NCBI GenBank assembly: GCA_036939755.1
Contig: JALLAZ010000222.1
Location: forward strand, 1-19,237
Origin: Stephanodiscus triporus
Taxonomy: Eukaryota > Bacillariophyta > Thalassiosirophyceae > Thalassiosirales > Thalassiosiraceae
Direction of reading: 5' to 3'
Length of the DNA: 19,237 bases
Part shown: one piece after another, positions 1-8,644 of the stretch
Numbering within the stretch: the first letter of the stretch is position 1
Layout: each line of letters begins with the position of its first letter
The notes under the pieces: generated by a model
Database searches by the model: none
The model's input: only the letters and a program-made list of their open reading frames with translations
Told to the model about the DNA's origin: nothing
Position numbers and translations under genes: made by a program

Positions 1-650
1 CTTGGCCTTCGTTTTGAGGGGGGGAAATATGCATTTTTTGCATACTAGTGTACGATACTTCCAAGTTCAAGAAGTCGAGAAAACCGAGGAAACACCAAAA
101 AAGTTTTTTGGTAGTCTAGTGTAGGACTGTGCTTTGAGGGGGGTGAGGAAGAGGGGTTGAGGGAGATCACCTGTGAGTTTTGTGGGTGTCCTCCCAGTGG
201 TGATGGTGATATTTCCTGTGGCATGTCATCATTTGTTGTGTACAGAAACCCATATCTGATTTGCTGATGGTGTAACCCAAATGAGAGAGAAGAAGATAAT
301 ATTAGTTACTGCAATACTCTACAAAGAAATTTAGGTAACTGAAAACTTGAAACCGCTTGAGAGGGCTTCTCTCCTTTGAGGACTGTTGTCCTCAATGAGA
401 GGCTACTTAAAGCCATCTAACCATGTTTGCACAGGGATTCATGGAAATGAGAAATATTTATTGCCGGTCTGCATGCGGTTTGTTCGGAGTCTGTTGGCTG
501 TTGACTATGTTGCCGTGTAAGCGCAGCAGCAGCAGCCTCCCATCTAGCCCTAATGGTCATGTTCTTTTCCGGGCGTTCATTATGTATTTAAGTAAATATA
601 TGTTTTAATATATTTTTTTTAACATGGTCATACATTTCTGAGCACCGGGG
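1..650. other. Left-edge non-genic region, possible retroelement fragment
   Basis: No conserved gene is recognisable. The DNA is much less GC-rich than the next kilobase. It holds several small perfect hairpins: about 29-45, 94-112 and a TGAGGAC/GTCCTCA stem near 377-394. On the minus strand one frame is open from about 305 to 45, with an ATG at 224 and a stop at 45-47 (59 residues), rich in Pro and Ser. Upstream of it on the same strand are AT-rich promoter-like blocks and pyrimidine-rich sequence. This could be the end of an LTR plus the start of an internal gag-like frame running off the window, but no second LTR, primer site or protease/RT motif is present, so the identity is a guess. The 61-codon plus frame at 423-608 has no protein-like features. 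Confidence 0.25.
94..112. repeat. Perfect inverted repeat, 9-bp arms
   Basis: The arms ACCAAAAAA and TTTTTTGGT flank a single G. As RNA or single-stranded DNA this forms a short A/T-rich hairpin. No gene end lies directly next to it, so it is not clearly a terminator. It could equally be a chance product of A/T tracts. Confidence 0.5.
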
Positions 651-746
651 CTCAACGAAAAGAAATCACAATGCGCATATCTACTTTCCGCAAACTCTCA
701 TCCGGCCCAGGGTCGGAAGACGGGGGGGGGGGAGACCCGACACACG

Positions 747-1874
747 TCAAGGCGAGCGATGCGCACGCGTCCGCGTCGTCGTCGGTCGGGGGGGCAGGAA
801 ACTCCCGATCCCGTCCATCGCCGGGACGACGATCCGATCCTTCCACGCGGTGTGCTCGAGCCTCCGGAAGCATTCCCGCGGATCGACGCAGTCGACGACG
901 GGGGGGTCGGACGAAGAAGACGACGACGACGACGAGGAGGAGGCCGACGATTCCACGACGACGATCTCGCACACCTCCGCGATCCCTCCCTCGGGGGCAG
1001 CCTCGCAGTCCTCCTTCGCCTCGAGGACGACGACGACCGTCGCCTCCGCCGTCGCCGCCGCGATCGTTTCCGGCGGAGGAGGGGGCGCGTGCGCGGAGAC
1101 CGCCGCCGTCTCCGTCATCGTCGCCGCCGCCGAAGCAGTCGTCCGGGCTTCGTCGACGACTACGACGTCGTCGTCGAAGGTACGCTCGAGGACGTCCGGC
1201 AACGTCCTCTCCAAGAAGTCGTCCAGCTGGTATTCGTTCGCGAATCCCGACCTCATCGCCACCGGCCTCCCCTCGCGAAAGATCAATAGGGTCGGCAGGC
1301 TCGTGAGGACGTGGCCGGAGTCGACGAGGAGTTTCCTGAGCCCTGCCGTCCCGTCGGCGTCCTCGACGTTCCACCGGCAGAAGTCCACCCTCCCGACGTA
1401 CCTCGGCTGGGATTTGCGCAGCACCTTGTCGAGGAGCTTGCACGGGCCGCACCAAGGCGCGAAGGCGTCGACGAGGACGGGACGATCGGGGCAGTCGCGC
1501 GGGCGGAGGAGGGACGGACTGTTCTCGTCGGTGATGGTCGGGATGACGAGCCTCCTCGTCTCCGTCGTCGTCGTCTCCGTCGTCGTCGTGGTCTTTGCCC
1601 TCGCATCGTCCTCCGCGAAAAGCGCGGACGACGACGGCGTCCACGACGGCGCGACCACGGCGGCGGGGTTGCGGACGCGTTCGATCGTCGTCGTCGTCGT
1701 CGTCGCGAACGCCGAGACGGGCGTCGCGAACGACGGCGGGGAGACGACGGCGACGATCATCATCGCGACAAGAGTCGCGGACGCAGCCGTAGTCGCCGCC
1801 GCGCCGGGACGGGCCGTCGTCGTTGTCCTCCTCCTCCTCATCATCATCCTTCTCGGGCTCGCGTTCGATATCAT
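747..1874 (-). CDS. Plastid-targeted thioredoxin-domain protein with long C-terminal tail
   Basis: A 375-residue protein with a thioredoxin fold at about residues 130-230. The redox motif WCGPC is at 141-145 and the cis-proline motif SLPT at 192-195, so a thiol-disulfide oxidoreductase role is likely. The N-terminus is bipartite: a basic start, a hydrophobic stretch at about 25-50, then VSAF at 53-56, where cleavage before Phe56 is expected for diatom plastid import. The Ser/Thr-rich segment after it acts as a transit peptide. The first ATG is used because the stretch is open upstream only without another Met; a second Met at residue 10 would give nearly the same protein. After the Trx fold comes an unusual tail of about 145 residues: Ala/Pro/Val-rich, then a Ser run at 312-322, then a more protein-like end with C329 and C335. 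The tail matches no family I know. The subclass (m, f, y, or HCF164-like) cannot be assigned. Single exon; divergent from the gene at 2494. Confidence 0.85.
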   Translation of the reverse strand: MISNASPRRMMMRRRRTTTTARPGAAATTAASATLVAMMIVAVVSPPSFATPVSAFATTTTTTIERVRNPAAVVAPSWTPSSSALFAEDDARAKTTTTTETTTTETRRLVIPTITDENSPSLLRPRDCPDRPVLVDAFAPWCGPCKLLDKVLRKSQPRYVGRVDFCRWNVEDADGTAGLRKLLVDSGHVLTSLPTLLIFREGRPVAMRSGFANEYQLDDFLERTLPDVLERTFDDDVVVVDEARTTASAAATMTETAAVSAHAPPPPPETIAAATAEATVVVVLEAKEDCEAAPEGGIAEVCEIVVVESSASSSSSSSSSSSDPPVVDCVDPRECFRRLEHTAWKDRIVVPAMDGIGSFLPPRPTTTRTRAHRSP

Positions 1875-2493
1875 AATATTTTCTTTCTTGGAATGCGCGC
1901 GCGCGCTCGTGTGGTGGCGACTCGGTAGGACCTTTGACTATCGTTCGGGGATAGGAGGAGGGTGGACGAGAAGTTGAGAAGTCGGTCGTCAATAAACTAT
2001 GATGGTGGGTGGGGACGGAAAATCGGTTCACCCGGTAGGTGCTGATTGAGAATAATGCCTCTATCGGCCGAGTTCGTTCATTGAATAATATCTTTTAGAG
2101 TAAGAATGATATTGATTGCGTTGCCTAAAACTTGACAACCCTTGTTCCCATCTTTCTTTGGCAGATGGTGTGTGTCTCGATGATCCGCAGGCTCGGTTTT
2201 TCGCGAGAACAAAAAAGCGACATGGCGACGACGACGACGTGGTTTCACAGAGAGAAAAAAAGGATCCCGGGGTGTTGAACTTCCTTCGTGAAACATCCTT
2301 CCCGCCAATAAAGATCCAAAGAAGTAGAGATGAGATTTATTTTCAGACAAACACTCAAGACATCGACCGCCCGAAGAGTGCCATCGTTGCCATGACCATT
2401 ATTTTCACTATTTTCATCGGGAATATCAGATACAGAGTAATCTCTATTAAATCCGAAACAGTAGATTTTCTCTAAAATAAAAGGTGCCCAACA
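1875..2493. promoter_or_regulatory. Divergent intergenic region between two plastid-protein genes
   Basis: A 619-bp gap between two start codons facing away from each other, so it must hold both promoters and 5' UTRs. It is AT-rich compared with both flanking genes. No convincing TATA box or known operator can be named. A 119-codon plus frame (2116-2475) crosses it but has no recognisable domain and ends just before the next gene, so it was not called. Confidence 0.5.
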
Positions 2494-3111
2494 ATGAAGG
2501 TCTCCCGCTTGCTCATCGTCGCGTGTTGCGCGACCGAAACCGAGTCGGCGTTCGTCCGGTCGTCGTCTGCCCGGTCAAGGCTGCCGGCCGGTCACCTCTC
2601 GGCGGTGGATTCGTCCCTGATGGATCCGTACTCCAATCCCGCCATCTTCCTCGCGGGGGCCGGGGCGACCTTCGCCGCGGCGATCGCCGCGTATCAGAAG
2701 AACAAGATCGACGGATCGACGACGTCCAACGCCTCGGGGGGGAAGAGGAGGGCCGAAAGCGGGCCGCCGAAGGCCGACCTGAGCATCCCGTACGACGCGG
2801 CCGCGATCGTCGCGTACGACGCGATCGCCGCAGAAATGTCGTCGTCGTCGTCGTCGTCGTCGTCGTCCACGACGACGACAAAAGACGAGAAGAAGGTCGA
2901 TTTCGAAACATTCCGAGCCCTGTACGAGGCGCGGACAGTCGCCGAGGTCAAGACCAAGGCTCGTTTGCGCATCCTGAACGAGGACGCCGAGGCGCTGAAG
3001 GCGCGTCTCGCGGAGGTGGAGGGGGAGATCGCGGGGAAGACGGGCGACGTCAAGGCATTGAACGACGAGGCGGAAGATTTCGGGGTTCGGATCCGTGAAT
3101 TATTTCGCTAA
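2494..3111 (+). CDS. Unknown plastid-targeted protein with one membrane segment and C-terminal coiled coil
   Basis: A 205-residue protein I do not recognise. Residues 1-18 form a short signal peptide (KVSRLLIVACC core) followed by ESAF at 17-20, the ASAFAP-type plastid import motif, and a Ser/Arg-rich transit segment. An Ala/Gly-rich hydrophobic stretch at about 48-67 could be a membrane helix. A second Ala-rich stretch (YDAAAIVAYDAIAAE) spans 100-114. A Ser run at 116-125, encoded by a TCG repeat, links to a charged helical C-terminal part at about 134-205 rich in Glu, Lys, Ala and Leu, probably a coiled coil. The start is chosen because the signal peptide begins there, and the AACA before ATG is a good eukaryotic context. 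A membrane-bound plastid protein is inferred from these signals only; no enzyme motif is visible. Confidence 0.7.
   Translation: MKVSRLLIVACCATETESAFVRSSSARSRLPAGHLSAVDSSLMDPYSNPAIFLAGAGATFAAAIAAYQKNKIDGSTTSNASGGKRRAESGPPKADLSIPYDAAAIVAYDAIAAEMSSSSSSSSSSTTTTKDEKKVDFETFRALYEARTVAEVKTKARLRILNEDAEALKARLAEVEGEIAGKTGDVKALNDEAEDFGVRIRELFR
2839..2868 (+). repeat. TCG trinucleotide repeat coding for poly-Ser
   Basis: Nine TCG units plus a TCC inside the preceding gene encode the Ser run at residues 116-125. It is followed directly by a short ACG (Thr) run. The unit is the same one that recurs in most genes of this window. Confidence 0.9.
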
Positions 3112-3124
3112 TAATATAACAACA

Positions 3125-3156
<32 letters not shown>
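3125..3156. repeat. ACG trinucleotide microsatellite
   Basis: About ten uninterrupted ACG units lie fourteen bases after the stop codon of the upstream gene, presumably in its 3' UTR. The same GAC/TCG unit is found in coding DNA elsewhere in the window. Confidence 0.9.
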
Positions 3157-3507
3157 CGATTATTTCCGTCGACGCCCCGCGGAGACGGCCGTCCATCGTG
3201 CGTAAGGACGAGCCTAATTCTCTCGCTTTTTTTTTTTCGGGGTGCCGATGAAGAGACGAAAGAGAGATTTCCGCGATGTGGCGCCGCATCGGGCTTGTGA
3301 ATGAGTTTCCTGCTGCTCAATAATATGATGGAATCAAGCGATACTTAGACGAAGCATCGTGAGAGAGTAATCGGGACTTCGAAAAAAGAAAAAGAATTGA
3401 GAGGTTAATAATGAGATGCCCCCTTTTTTCTCACAGATGAGATAGATGATGTGCCTAAAACAACACAAGATGTCAGTATCGTGTCAAGTGGGATTTTTTT
3501 TGCGTAA

Positions 3508-3837
3508 AATAAGAATCCATCACAGCGATCCGCCCTCGTCCCATCCCCCATCTCTCCCCGGTCCCCTCGCGACCACGACGTCGTCCGCACGTCTTGGATA
3601 TCCTTCCGCCGCGACGCCCCCACGGCCTCATGCTCCCCTCGAGACGTCGATTGTCTCGGCAACATTTTTCGCGATCTCGGGACGGCATCCGACCCACCGT
3701 CTACTAATCCAAGAGGCCAAGTCTACCATCCGGCAGGATTAAGACATTATCATGATGCGGGTCGGTCTGAGTATGAGCGCACGTACTGGTATGTTAATGA
3801 CAACTTCTATGAAATGTACAACGGTCTCGTCAACTAG
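3508..3837 (+). pseudogene. Orphan open frame without start codon, possible exon or gene remnant
   Basis: A frame of 109 codons runs from just after a TAA (3505-3507) to a TAG at 3835-3837. It has no ATG near its beginning. Its first half is GC-rich and could be open by chance. The last third lies in DNA of ordinary composition and reads like real protein: Tyr-, Asn- and His-rich, with pieces such as YHPAGLRHYHDAG and TYWYVNDNFYEMYNGL. It could be a 3' exon of an unrecognised gene, a decayed gene end, or chance. AG acceptors exist near 3530, but no matching upstream exon was found. I do not recognise the family. Confidence 0.3.
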
Positions 3838-3920
3838 ACTGAGAACGAAGAAGACTTAAATTTGGAAGCAGAGATGCTGAAGAGAATTAATTATTTTTGA
3901 TCTGAGTCTTTCAGCGGCTA

Positions 3921-3926
3921 TTTATT
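3921..3926 (-). terminator. Possible polyadenylation signal of SYF1
   Basis: AATAAA on the minus strand, 76-81 bases beyond the SYF1 stop codon. Diatom polyadenylation signals are loosely defined, so this rests on the motif and the distance only. Confidence 0.3.
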
Positions 3927-4001
3927 GGCTGAGATATGGTTGATTGTAGATGGCTCATTTTCAGAAGTCATCGACTTATAGGAACTTAAACCCCATGCAC
4001 C

Positions 4002-7000
4002 TCAAGTCTGACTGTCTGCCGAGGCAGTGAGGCCTCCAAAAACTGCAGCTGGTATAACCTTTTCGCTCACCCCCTTAACATTTTCGGTTTTTGGAGGCGC
4101 TGGCACTTGCTCCTCCTCCTTATTCTCCCCCTCGTCATCTTCGTCATCATCAATGTCTATTTCGTCACCACCACCACCACTACCGCCGCCGCCACCACTA
4201 GCAGCAGCCGCAGCTGCCTCACGCAATCGCGCCGCCCTTCGTTCCACCTCGCCCAAGTCTGCCATGTCCGCCGTTCGTTTCTTGCCCTGGACGAACCCCC
4301 CCACCAGCGGTTTCTTTTCCACGCTCACACCCTCCCGTTCCGCAATCATCTCCAGTGCGTCGTCTTCCGTCATCGTGTCCATCTGGGGTACACCCGCACC
4401 CATTTCGGCGGCATTGTAATTGACGGTCGAGAACGCCGCCTGGACGCTGCGCTTCACCCGGAGCATCTCCCGGAACGTCTCCTCATTGCCGAAGGACACC
4501 TCAAACTCGTGCCACGCCTTCCAATAGTCTGGATCGCGGCGCGGATCGGCGAGCTGGGAGCCATAGACCAGCACTGTCCGCGCACGGTCCACCTCGCGCA
4601 GTCCCGTTTCCATCTTGGCATATTCGAGGCATATGCGAGACGCAGGTCCGTCCTCCAGGGCCGAAATGGCAGCCTCATATATTGGGCGCGCGGACGTGAC
4701 ACCAAGGTATTGGATTGCCTTTGTTATATATAGGCGATATGCTGTAAACCTTTCGGAGGGTGGGACGGAATTACACATGCGCTCGTACACTCCCAGGGCA
4801 CGTTTGGTAAGACCGTGCGTTTCTTCGTAATCTCCGTATAATAGGTAGAATTCGGGAGATTCCTCCGACGGACAATCGTCGAGACATCGATCGAATAGCT
4901 CACGCGCGCGAGGAGTCTTGGACCCGCCGTACCGCTCCAAGAAATCTGTCAGGTAATTCTTCCACAGCAACGTGGCCCCCGCGTGCGGGAACGGGAATAA
5001 TCCGAGTCCACGCTCGTACGCCGCGAACGATTCCTCGAAGTACTTCTTGTCCTTCAAGAACGACGCATAGTTCAACACGTGGGATGGAGTTGCCACCTTC
5101 AACTCCAACGCCCGGTCGTATGCGTCCTTGGTGGTCTGGACGGTGCCCAACGACTCCTCCAAATCAAACAACAAGTTCCATAAACGCAGACTCCGCGATA
5201 GACCTCGAGCGGCCTTGGAACCCTTGTTGCCGACTTTTCCAGACACGGCACGACGAGCCAAGTTCAACGCCATATCCCAATTTTCCTGCCGTAATTCCAG
5301 CTCCACCCACGATGCATGACACTGCGCCAAGTCCTCTGCGTCGTGAAAATCATATTCGCCGTCGGCGCAAATTCGTTCGAGAACCTTGCGCGCGGAATCG
5401 ACATCCTTCCGTCGATTCTCGTGGATGTCCGCCAACGTCAAGACCAACGTGCACGGCGAGCCATTGACGGACTTGCGCGACGATACCGCCTTCAACGACT
5501 CCTCGAGGGCGGACGCGGCCAGGTCTACTTCGTCCAAATCCAGGTAGAGCTTCGAGCGCTTGATCCACTCGCCGACGTTGTGCGGATTCTGGCGCAGCAG
5601 GACGCGATTGAGCAGCAATGGACGGCGCGAGGTCAGGTGCTCCGCGCGAGAGATGGCGAGGTCGACGTCCGCCGACGATCCTACGACATCCTCATCGTTC
5701 GTAGAGGCATTCATCGTGCCGTCTCCGAGGAGAATGTCCAAATCCTCGTCATCCCCCGCCGACGCGGACCCGTTGCCACGAATCTCGTCCCCCTTGGCCG
5801 CCTTGGCCTCGTCGTCCTCTTCCCCCTCTTCCTCCTCTTCCTCCTCTTCCTCCATCAATTCCATCAGCGCCTCGATGACCCCCTCCTCGAACTTGACGTA
5901 TGCGTCAAACACCAGACTGAAATCCCTCACGCGCGATATGGCGTCTAGGGCCTCCTCGTAGACCGATCGGGCCAATTCGAAGTCCCCGGCGCGCACGTGA
6001 TACTCCGCCAATCTCGTCCACAACGTCCCCTCCATCTCGCCGAGGCCGTGATCGATCGTCGTCGTCGACGACGACGTCGCCCTCTTCCCCCCGGCGCGCT
6101 TGGACCCCCCGTCGTCGTTTTCGTCGTCGACCTCCGCCGCCGTATCGTCAAACGCCTCGAATCCAAGGGCATCGCCGCCGCCGCCGCCGACGCCGCCGAC
6201 GCCGACGCCCCCCCCCGCGCCGCGCAGCACCGCGCGAACGATCCCGTCGAAGTCCACCCCCGCGACCCTCGCCTCGTTCGGGTGGGCGGTGCACACGTCC
6301 GCGAATCGCATCCAAAGCTCGTGACGGGTGGTGCCGTACGGGCTTAGGAACGCCCCCCCCCCCCCCCCCGCGTGCTGCTGCTGCCGTTGTTGTTGTTGCT
6401 GTTGCTCGTTGTTCAGCAATTGCAACAGCAGGGACGCCGCCTCCCCGTACCTGCCGTACCTAGTCGCGCACAAAGTCGCGAGGTCCTCGCGGTAGGTGGT
6501 GTCGAAGCACGTGGCGTGACGACGGAGTATCCTCATCGCCGTCTCCGTCGGGACGGTGGACCACGAAGACGACTTCGTCGTCGTCGTTCGACGGCGGTGT
6601 TCCCATCCCCTCCTCCGCCAGGACGACACGAGCGGACTCTCGAAGCCGTACCTGACCTTGTGATATCCCCTCCGACGCACGTTCTTCCATTTCTCGTCGT
6701 CGTGGTCGTCGTCGTTGTCATCGTTTTGGTGGCCTCCTCCTCCTCCCCCTCTCCCACCGTCGTCGTCGTTTCGCGGGAGTATGCCCGTGACCCAGAAGAG
6801 GTAATCCTCCCACACCCTGTCGTGCTGTCCCGCCGGCAGCGACGTAAGCGCCCGATCGTATATCCTCCTAACCGTCGTCGGATCGCGATACGGATCGTAC
6901 GTGGCCACGAACGCCGCGTATCGCAGCCACGTCATGGGCATCCGGTGCAGTCGCACGAGCGACCGCTCGTACGCCGAGACGGTGGCGCGGTACCGTCGAT

Positions 7001-7805
7001 GACGACGACGAGCGGAGGAGGAGGAGGAGGAACGGACCAGATACGGCGGCACGCGACGGTCGCGGTAGTCGCGATCCTCCTCCAACCCCCCCTCCGACGA
7101 CGTTGACGAGACGCGATCCAACGTCCCGGCCATGAACGACAGGTGATCCATCCAAAGCTTGTAACTCCCCGGTAGGATGGACACGGCGCGCTCGCCGACG
7201 ACGATGCGGGCGTATTCGAGACGACGACGTTCGACGATCAACGAAACGTCGTCGTGCGTGATCCCATGCGCGTATATCCCCGACACGCGAAACGTCCTCC
7301 CCCCCGCCTCGAACGCGGTCGTGTGCGCGAGATGACGACGACGACGATTACGATTACGACGATGGCCAAGCCATCCTCCGCCTCCCATCCCATCCTTCTC
7401 CTTCCCGTCGTATTCGTCGCGGATGTCGTCGGCCTTCTTCGTCGTCGTCGTCGTCGCGGCGGTCGTTCCCGTTCCCGACGTCGTCGAGGAGGAGGAGGAC
7501 GCGATCGTCGTCTCCTTTTTCCGCGACGTTATTATCTCGTTCATGACCTCGAGGGCGTCGTCGATGGACTCGAGGTACGCGATCCAGGCCGCGACGTCGT
7601 ACGCGCCTCCCCCTCCCCCTCCTCCTCCTCCGCCCCTCGTCGACAGGCCCTCCTCGTGCCTCGATAATGCGGGATAGGACATGACCGTCGACAGGCAGGA
7701 GGATACGATGGCGGGGAGGATCAGGGGGGGGGGAGGGGGAGGGGGAGGGACGTCGTCCGGGGGGGGAGGGGGAGGGGGAGGGGGAGGAGCAACTTCCGTC
7801 GTCAT
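4002..7805 (-). CDS. SYF1: Pre-mRNA splicing factor SYF1 (XAB2 homologue), HAT-repeat protein
   Basis: A 1267-residue single-exon protein, built of HAT (half-a-TPR) helical repeats from about residue 70 to 1140. In yeast and humans Syf1/XAB2 is a scaffold of the Prp19-associated (NTC) complex in the activated spliceosome, in the nucleus; human XAB2 also links to transcription-coupled repair. Diagnostic pieces include DRALTSLPAGQHDRVWEDYL near 320-340, a late block with SFGNEETFREML and RSVQAAF near 1100-1120, and the C-terminal VIPAAVFGGL, matching the PAAVFGSL end of the animal protein. Family members are about 850 residues; the extra length comes from insertions: Pro runs at 7-27, Gly run near 58-67, Gln run near 467-478, Glu run near 650-665, Gly- and Asp-rich linkers. 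The 5' third of the gene is extremely GC- and repeat-rich, the 3' third much less so. Convergent with the gene ending at 3111, divergent from the CCCH gene. Confidence 0.93.
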   Translation of the reverse strand: MTTEVAPPPPPPPPPPDDVPPPPPPPPLILPAIVSSCLSTVMSYPALSRHEEGLSTRGGGGGGGGGGAYDVAAWIAYLESIDDALEVMNEIITSRKKETTIASSSSSTTSGTGTTAATTTTTKKADDIRDEYDGKEKDGMGGGGWLGHRRNRNRRRRHLAHTTAFEAGGRTFRVSGIYAHGITHDDVSLIVERRRLEYARIVVGERAVSILPGSYKLWMDHLSFMAGTLDRVSSTSSEGGLEEDRDYRDRRVPPYLVRSSSSSSARRRHRRYRATVSAYERSLVRLHRMPMTWLRYAAFVATYDPYRDPTTVRRIYDRALTSLPAGQHDRVWEDYLFWVTGILPRNDDDGGRGGGGGGHQNDDNDDDHDDEKWKNVRRRGYHKVRYGFESPLVSSWRRRGWEHRRRTTTTKSSSWSTVPTETAMRILRRHATCFDTTYREDLATLCATRYGRYGEAASLLLQLLNNEQQQQQQRQQQHAGGGGGAFLSPYGTTRHELWMRFADVCTAHPNEARVAGVDFDGIVRAVLRGAGGGVGVGGVGGGGGDALGFEAFDDTAAEVDDENDDGGSKRAGGKRATSSSTTTIDHGLGEMEGTLWTRLAEYHVRAGDFELARSVYEEALDAISRVRDFSLVFDAYVKFEEGVIEALMELMEEEEEEEEEGEEDDEAKAAKGDEIRGNGSASAGDDEDLDILLGDGTMNASTNDEDVVGSSADVDLAISRAEHLTSRRPLLLNRVLLRQNPHNVGEWIKRSKLYLDLDEVDLAASALEESLKAVSSRKSVNGSPCTLVLTLADIHENRRKDVDSARKVLERICADGEYDFHDAEDLAQCHASWVELELRQENWDMALNLARRAVSGKVGNKGSKAARGLSRSLRLWNLLFDLEESLGTVQTTKDAYDRALELKVATPSHVLNYASFLKDKKYFEESFAAYERGLGLFPFPHAGATLLWKNYLTDFLERYGGSKTPRARELFDRCLDDCPSEESPEFYLLYGDYEETHGLTKRALGVYERMCNSVPPSERFTAYRLYITKAIQYLGVTSARPIYEAAISALEDGPASRICLEYAKMETGLREVDRARTVLVYGSQLADPRRDPDYWKAWHEFEVSFGNEETFREMLRVKRSVQAAFSTVNYNAAEMGAGVPQMDTMTEDDALEMIAEREGVSVEKKPLVGGFVQGKKRTADMADLGEVERRAARLREAAAAAASGGGGGSGGGGDEIDIDDDEDDEGENKEEEQVPAPPKTENVKGVSEKVIPAAVFGGLTASADSQT
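6353..6369. repeat. 17-base C homopolymer inside SYF1
   Basis: Seventeen consecutive C on the plus strand encode part of a Gly run on the minus strand, beside a Gln run made of CAG/CAA codons. The frame stays open and conserved on both sides, so the length as given is consistent with coding. Confidence 0.85.
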
Positions 7806-8644
7806 CGGGGGAGCGGAGCGTTAGATCCGGCGACCTACCTGCCGATGAATGAATAATGATGACGTTCGGGTGTATGCCACCTCGTCGTTTCGGCCTTCTC
7901 TCTTCGTGGGCGTTCGGTTTGTTATCAGCCCTCTTTTTGTTGGGGGGGGGGGAAGCCGGTGGTATCGACGGACGGACGTTTCGTTCCCAGAAAAGTTTTT
8001 TGAGATTCGTATCTCTTGTGTCCAAATTAAATGACCCGAACAAAGCTCGCGTCAGAGCTCCGATTTCTTTCAGAAATATAAAGGGGTGTTGAAATGTGTC
8101 ATTTTCGTAATAATATTTATTTGTTTTACGTACTCTAAGTAAATGAGTAAAGAGCATATCATATTGACAATCGTATAATGATTATAATGTAATAAGCTTA
8201 AATATAATATTCTATTTACTGACCTCTATTGGTCAACATACCGTTTCTTCTTTTTTCTTGCCTTTTGTTCTCTTCCAAGAAAAACGAAAAACTTCAGCAG
8301 ACGTGCTTCCCAATCATCACAAAAAAGACACTCTCCATGTCAAAGGCCTCGCCTTCTCGAAATCATATGATAGTGTATTAATATAATGGTATCGCACTCG
8401 CCTCAATAATAAAGCAACCCACCACGTCCCCGTCCCACCATGAGATCCCACCACCATCATACTGCTATCCCGATCAATTCGCTGTCATCGAAAATATTGC
8501 TCTTGCACGAGAGGCATTGGATAGCTAGAGTACTACTACATCATAGGACGGAGTAAATTTTTCACAGAACAATTAGAGAAAGGCGCACATCATCATCATC
8601 ATCATCATCGTTGTCATCGTCAATAAACCCCCCCCCCCGTCCAC
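7806..8644. promoter_or_regulatory. Divergent intergenic region SYF1 / CCCH gene
   Basis: An 839-bp gap between two outward-facing start codons. A clearly AT-rich block lies at about 8096-8240. A CAT repeat (8588-8610) and a C run just before the CCCH start codon are visible. No TATA box or RNA gene could be defended. A stretch near 8380-8400 looks faintly like a tRNA A box but has no matching arms. Confidence 0.45.
8588..8610. repeat. CAT trinucleotide microsatellite
   Basis: Seven CAT units lie in the probable 5' UTR of the CCCH gene, 35-57 bases before its start codon. Confidence 0.85.

Larger units (their letters stand above)
3112..4001. other. Convergent intergenic region, 3' ends of two genes
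   Basis: An 890-bp gap between two gene 3' ends. It starts with an ACG repeat (3125-3156). A minus-strand AATAAA lies at 3921-3926, about 76 bases past the SYF1 stop, and could serve its polyadenylation. The part from 3508 to 3837 holds an open plus-strand frame without a start codon, listed separately. The rest shows no recognisable feature. Confidence 0.5.

Noticed and set aside
423..608. 61-codon plus frame at the left edge
   Set aside because: Short, no domain, no codon bias like that of the real genes, and the minus strand of the same region looks more structured.
652..2031. Long open frames in both strands overlapping the thioredoxin gene (459, 211, 176, 375, 205 codons)
   Set aside because: GAC/CGT/TCG repeats remove stop codons from almost every frame. 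The translations are Arg/Asp/Ser/Val repeats with no domain, while the 747-1874 frame has a thioredoxin site and targeting peptide.
2116..2475. 119-codon plus frame in the first divergent promoter region
   Set aside because: No recognisable domain, mixed composition, and it would occupy the 5' UTR of the gene at 2494. An acceptor-like CAG before 2164 was noted, but no upstream exon.
7354..8157. 267-codon minus frame overlapping the SYF1 start
   Set aside because: It covers the repeat-rich 5' end of SYF1 in another frame, then runs through the promoter region; no domain.
8375..8450. tRNA-like stretch (TGGTATCGCACTCG)
   Set aside because: Faint A-box similarity only. No acceptor stem, anticodon arm or B box could be folded around it.
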